Part shown: piece by piece, positions 60,988-64,000 of the stretch
How positions within the stretch are numbered: position 1 is the stretch's first letter
How the letters are laid out: each line of letters starts with the position of its first letter
Source of the DNA: Marinobacter sp. es.042
GTDB lineage: Bacteria > Pseudomonadota > Gammaproteobacteria > Pseudomonadales > Oleiphilaceae
DNA length: 64,000 bases
NCBI RefSeq assembly: GCF_900188315.1
Contig: NZ_LT897781.1
Span: 1,240,001-1,304,000, forward strand
Direction: 5' to 3'
Translations under genes and position numbers: made by a program
The notes under the pieces: generated by a model
The model's database searches: none
What the model saw: only the letters and a program-made list of their open reading frames with translations
Told to the model about the DNA's origin: nothing

Positions 60988-61362
60988 ATGAATCGCAGCG
61001 CAAGATATGCCATTACAGTATCCATCGCATTTGCGGCAGCTGGGCTACCAGGCGTAAATGTGGTCAGCGCATCCGAAACACTTAGCGCTGAAGAAATTGC
61101 CCAAGCGGTCAGCGATCATTCATACCAGGGCAGCATGCTTGAGCCGAACTCCGGCTTTAACGAATACTATGCACCTGACGGGACCATTCATGGTGTGGAC
61201 TACAAAGGCGAGTGGACAACCAGGCAGGGCGAAATGTGTTTTGCCTATGGCCAGGAGCCCACGTGCTACGCGGTCAGCATCGATGGGCCGTCCATGGTTT
61301 TGCGCCAGGATGGCGTCATCAAGGGCAACGGCATGCTGATTCAGGGCAATACCGTTAAATAA
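60988..61362 (+). CDS. Secreted hypothetical protein, 124 residues
   Basis: Signal peptide MNRSARYAITVSIAFAAAGL with cleavage near VSA. The mature part has LSAEEIAQAVSDHSYQGSML, then repeated beta-like segments (YYAPDGTIHGVDYKGEWTTR; MCFAYGQEPTCYAVSIDGP) with two cysteines that could form a disulfide. It resembles the DUF995-like proteins that follow such a 'GxxxxGxW' pattern, but I am not certain. AAGGA is 7 nt before the ATG. Confidence 0.7.
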   Translation: MNRSARYAITVSIAFAAAGLPGVNVVSASETLSAEEIAQAVSDHSYQGSMLEPNSGFNEYYAPDGTIHGVDYKGEWTTRQGEMCFAYGQEPTCYAVSIDGPSMVLRQDGVIKGNGMLIQGNTVK

Positions 61363-61374
61363 GATCCTCGATCC

Positions 61375-61413
61375 GGCGCTCCCTTGGTTTAACGGATCAC
61401 TGGAGCGCCTTTT
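61375..61413 (+). terminator. Terminator after the secreted hypothetical gene
   Basis: Stem GGCGCTCC/GGAGCGCC with a 19-nt loop begins 12 bp after the stop and is followed by TTTT. It overlaps the 3' end of the convergent isocitrate dehydrogenase gene. Confidence 0.6.
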
Positions 61414-63127
61414 CCACCGCCTCCAGAAAGCCAATCATATCCACCACTTGTTCAGACTCTGGATCAACGGTTTTTCCTTTCAGATCGGCAGTAACGATGC
61501 CGCTGTCCACCGTGTCGGTTAATGCCGCTTTCAATTGAACGGCGTATTGGCTCAAAGGCTCGTTGCCCTCTCGCTCACCCAGGGTTTCCAGGGCGTTGCC
61601 CAGCGCAAAAATCAGCGCCGACGGGTTGAAATGAGCTACCTTACCGTCGCTCTCGAGATACTTCAGGTAAAGATCATGGGCGGTGCCATGGGGCGCCTCG
61701 AACAGCATGGTGCCGTCCTTGCTCTCGATGATTGAACTGGCCGTCGCCAGGCTTCCCCCGAGAGCGGCGGAAATGTCCGAGAAGATATCCCCGTCGAGGT
61801 TCTGGGAGGGATAAAGCGCATTTCTCGGTGGATCCGTGATCATCTTTTTAAGCTGGCTGGACGGCCGCATGATCATGAACGAGGGCGGCGGTGTATGCTC
61901 GCTGGCCAGTTCCCTGCGCACTTCGGTAATGACCTCGCTGTAGACTTCGTCGTACTCCATGTACTCGCGCTTGAGACCGAAATACACCTCTTTGTCCTTG
62001 CGCGAGGCATCCCGAAAGACTTGCAGAACCCAGTCTTTGATGGCTTCACGGTCATTGGACATAAGCAACATTGGGTCGCCTTTCCGGACCCGGCGGGCAT
62101 GCTTCTCGTCACCGTCGACGATCACCTTGAGAAGGCCATCCTCCTTGGCCGCCATGTTAAAGCTACCATACTGGTCGCCGCCGCCAGCGCTCATCCGTGA
62201 GATGGACACATGGGCCCCGCGGCCTGGAATGCCGAATTCCTTGAGTTGGTTCACCAGCTTGAGCAGTTTGCGCCCGGTGGTGTTATCCGGCACACCCCAG
62301 AGCGCACGCTCCGGCGGATTGGAAACAATACGGGCTGCCTGGGCATCAATCAGCTCGTAGTAGTAATTCAGCCCCAGGTCTTCAATCTGCTTCTTGTAGT
62401 CACTGTGATAGATGTCCTCGATCACCGAGCGCATAGCTCCATCGTAGCCGGGGATCACCGTATCCTTGAGGCCGAGGTATACGTCTCGTTTTTCTGCGAT
62501 TGCACGTTGGAAAAAGCGATGCGCCCAGGCTTTCACATCCTCGATGTCATTCGTCGCAAGCAGCCACGGATCGCCTTTGCGAATCTCTCGCCGATGAAGC
62601 TCTACCGGGTCGCCGCTGCTGCCCACAAACATCAGCTTGACCACGCCGGTTGCAAGGGAAAGCTGGTTAAAGCTGTCCTTGATGCCGCCGAATTCCATGG
62701 TATCCACCTCAATGTCACGCCCGACCCACTGGGGGCGGCGGATGTTGAGGTTGCGGAACTGGATGTCCTCGCGGGTAATATTGCCACTGATGCCCTTGCG
62801 GATCGCTCCATTGGGGGACTTGGTCGCCAGCGGGTGCAGGTTGTCCACATCCGGGTGTTTCCTGAGCAAGTCCTCCAACTGCTGGCGGTTTACCGTCATG
62901 CCGGCGTTCTTTACACCCACTCCGTGGCGTTGGAGCGAATCAATGGCATCAATAACCACCTGGCCATTGGTAAGCAGCCGGTTTTCCGCAGACAGATCGA
63001 TTTCTTCAAGCTGAATATCAAGCCGTGAGCTCACAAACTTCTTGAGAATGTGTTCAAACGCAACCTGAGCCATCTCGTCGCCGTGAAGGATTACAAGGGG
63101 CGAGGTCACACTGATTCTACTGTCCAT
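61397..63127 (-). CDS. Isocitrate dehydrogenase homologue with internal duplication
   Basis: 576 residues, against about 410 for dimeric eukaryote-type IDH. VILHGDEM (13-20), SPNGAIRK (104-111), GLKDT (219-223), ELID (258-261), DGDIFSD (445-451) and FEAPHGTAHDLYL (476-488) follow the IDH order. Residues about 136-278 recur at 303-440: RKGDPWLLATNDIEDVKAW versus RKGDPMLLMSNDREAIKDW, VYLGLK versus VYFGLK, and NPPERALW versus DPPRNALY. The catalytic Tyr motif GDQY occurs only in the second copy, ELID only in the first. AGGGAG precedes the ATG. It is 29 bp after mqo on the same strand. Activity and cofactor are not proven. Confidence 0.8.
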   Translation of the reverse strand: MDSRISVTSPLVILHGDEMAQVAFEHILKKFVSSRLDIQLEEIDLSAENRLLTNGQVVIDAIDSLQRHGVGVKNAGMTVNRQQLEDLLRKHPDVDNLHPLATKSPNGAIRKGISGNITREDIQFRNLNIRRPQWVGRDIEVDTMEFGGIKDSFNQLSLATGVVKLMFVGSSGDPVELHRREIRKGDPWLLATNDIEDVKAWAHRFFQRAIAEKRDVYLGLKDTVIPGYDGAMRSVIEDIYHSDYKKQIEDLGLNYYYELIDAQAARIVSNPPERALWGVPDNTTGRKLLKLVNQLKEFGIPGRGAHVSISRMSAGGGDQYGSFNMAAKEDGLLKVIVDGDEKHARRVRKGDPMLLMSNDREAIKDWVLQVFRDASRKDKEVYFGLKREYMEYDEVYSEVITEVRRELASEHTPPPSFMIMRPSSQLKKMITDPPRNALYPSQNLDGDIFSDISAALGGSLATASSIIESKDGTMLFEAPHGTAHDLYLKYLESDGKVAHFNPSALIFALGNALETLGEREGNEPLSQYAVQLKAALTDTVDSGIVTADLKGKTVDPESEQVVDMIGFLEAVEKALQ

Positions 63128-63156
63128 GAAAATCTCCCTGCTGTTTGTTGGCCTGG

Positions 63157-64000
63157 TCAGTCCTGCTGCGATGCCGACTGCTTGATCCCTAGCCGTTCAT
63201 TGACGGCATCCCGGATCTCCCGGTAACGCTCGGGATTTTTCGCCAGGAAATCCAGATTGTCCTCGGGGAATATCTCTTTTTTCTTTTTGCCGGCTTCCTC
63301 ACTGGTAAAAATAGACGGCAAAAGCTGTTCAAGGCAACGTAGCATGACTTCCGGCGATACCGACGCACCAGGCGATGCACCCAGGAGCGTGCCGTAGGTC
63401 TTGTCTTTCGAGACGAGGATCTCTGTGCCCATTTGCAGATCTCCGTCGCGGATGATCTGAACCCGCTGCCCGGCCTCAACTGCTTTCCAGTTGAACTTCT
63501 TGCTCATGCCCGGTGCGAAACTGTCCAGCTCCTCGAACATGCTCTTTTCACCCTTGAAGGTCTCTGAAACCAGATATTTGACCAACGGGAAGTGCTCAAT
63601 GGCGACATTCAACAAGCTCGGGATATCGTGGAGGCGCATGGATCGGAGGTAGTCCAGGAACCCCCGGCCCCTCTCCAGCACCGGTTTAAACGATGCAAAA
63701 GGACCAAACAGAAGATAATACCTTCCATCCGAAACCCGGAGGTCCAGATGGGGAACGGACATCGGAGGCGCACCCACTTTCGCCTTTCCGTAAGTTTTCG
63801 CTCTGTACTGCTCGGCCTGTTCGGCGGTGATCTCGGCCTGCAGGAACCGTCCGCCCACGGGAAAACCGGTGAAGCGGCGCGCGAAAGGCAAGTGGCTCTT
63901 TTTAAGGATCGGGAAGGCACCGCCGCCGGCACCGACGAAAAGAACGTCGGCCTTATAGCGGCGATCAACGCCCCTGCTCTGAGTTTCCACAAGCCAGCTT
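63157..64000 (-). CDS. mqo: Malate:quinone oxidoreductase (3' part, cut by right edge)
   Basis: The frame is open to the right edge and gives the C-terminal 280 residues of Mqo (complete about 490-500). Family blocks seen: ADVLFVGAGGGAFPILKKS, RRFTGFPVGGRFLQ, KVGAPPMSVPHLDLR, YYLLFGPFASFKP and LLGASPGASVSPEVML. Mqo is a membrane-associated FAD enzyme that oxidises malate to oxaloacetate and passes electrons to quinone. Pairing with an isocitrate dehydrogenase gene suggests a TCA-cycle operon. The start is outside the window. Confidence 0.95.
   Translation of the reverse strand, partial: SWLVETQSRGVDRRYKADVLFVGAGGGAFPILKKSHLPFARRFTGFPVGGRFLQAEITAEQAEQYRAKTYGKAKVGAPPMSVPHLDLRVSDGRYYLLFGPFASFKPVLERGRGFLDYLRSMRLHDIPSLLNVAIEHFPLVKYLVSETFKGEKSMFEELDSFAPGMSKKFNWKAVEAGQRVQIIRDGDLQMGTEILVSKDKTYGTLLGASPGASVSPEVMLRCLEQLLPSIFTSEEAGKKKKEIFPEDNLDFLAKNPERYREIRDAVNERLGIKQSASQQD

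Noticed and set aside
1..64000. tRNA genes, rRNA genes, CRISPR arrays, insertion sequences, prophage and integrase genes
   Set aside because: None could be recognised in the intergenic regions or proteins.

Overview
The window reads as a chromosomal segment of a marine gammaproteobacterium, most like Marinobacter. The reasons are gene content (a bifunctional acetyltransferase/nitrilase, 7TM-DISM diguanylate cyclase, TrkH, malate:quinone oxidoreductase, glycogen cluster), moderate-to-high GC and typical gammaproteobacterial ribosome binding sites. The genus is an inference from protein style, since no rRNA or other marker is present. I saw no tRNA, rRNA, CRISPR array, insertion sequence or prophage.

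Region 1 (1-5.3 kb) is a selenium locus. It holds a phosphonate/selenate-type ABC transporter (ATPase cut by the left edge, plus its binding protein), a divergent SenB-like selenosugar synthase, and a SelD selenophosphate synthetase fused to an N-terminal flavoprotein. A lysine/alanine-rich helix-hairpin-helix protein overlaps the selD start. Region 2 (5.3-15.2 kb) is ordinary: a PilZ-like protein, acetyltransferase/nitrilase, Cache chemoreceptor, periplasmic binding protein, hotdog thioesterase, RecQ, acyltransferase and carboxylesterase. Region 3 (15.2-29.6 kb) is a complete glycogen metabolism cluster. glgB-glgA-glgP run leftward and glgC-GH57-malQ-PilZ-SDR-glgP2 run rightward, so two divergent glucan phosphorylases bracket the set and a c-di-GMP-type PilZ protein sits inside it. 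Region 4 (29.6-35.1 kb) has TrkH, a small outer-membrane barrel, ACP phosphodiesterase, a pepsin-like 'zinc protease' and a membrane diguanylate cyclase.

Region 5 (35.1-61.4 kb) is an accessory, stress-facing stretch with many small genes, eight regulators and some gene decay (a 5'-truncated FMN reductase). Its modules are envelope/LPS genes (InaA-like kinase, LpxR-like deacylase, His-rich Spy/CpxP protein) and a lipoamide-dehydrogenase-like flavoprotein translationally coupled to a NrtS-like transporter. A TetR gene lies beside twin palindromic operators. A copper/thiol block carries dsbG, ccoG, thioredoxin and a bufferin RiPP operon (bufABCD) with a YHS protein and a divergent AraC regulator. 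Two small secreted proteins share the motifs LADRKSD and PYSGQxVIRG. I do not recognise this family, and at least one member has a leader hairpin that hides its ribosome binding site.

Region 6 (61.4-64 kb) holds two TCA-cycle genes: an unusually long isocitrate dehydrogenase whose central segment is internally duplicated, and the 3' part of malate:quinone oxidoreductase, cut by the right edge. The best candidates for something undescribed are the PYSGQ secreted peptides with their SD-masking leader, the duplicated-domain isocitrate dehydrogenase, the SenB/SelD-fusion locus without a visible senA, and the lpd-nrtS coupling.
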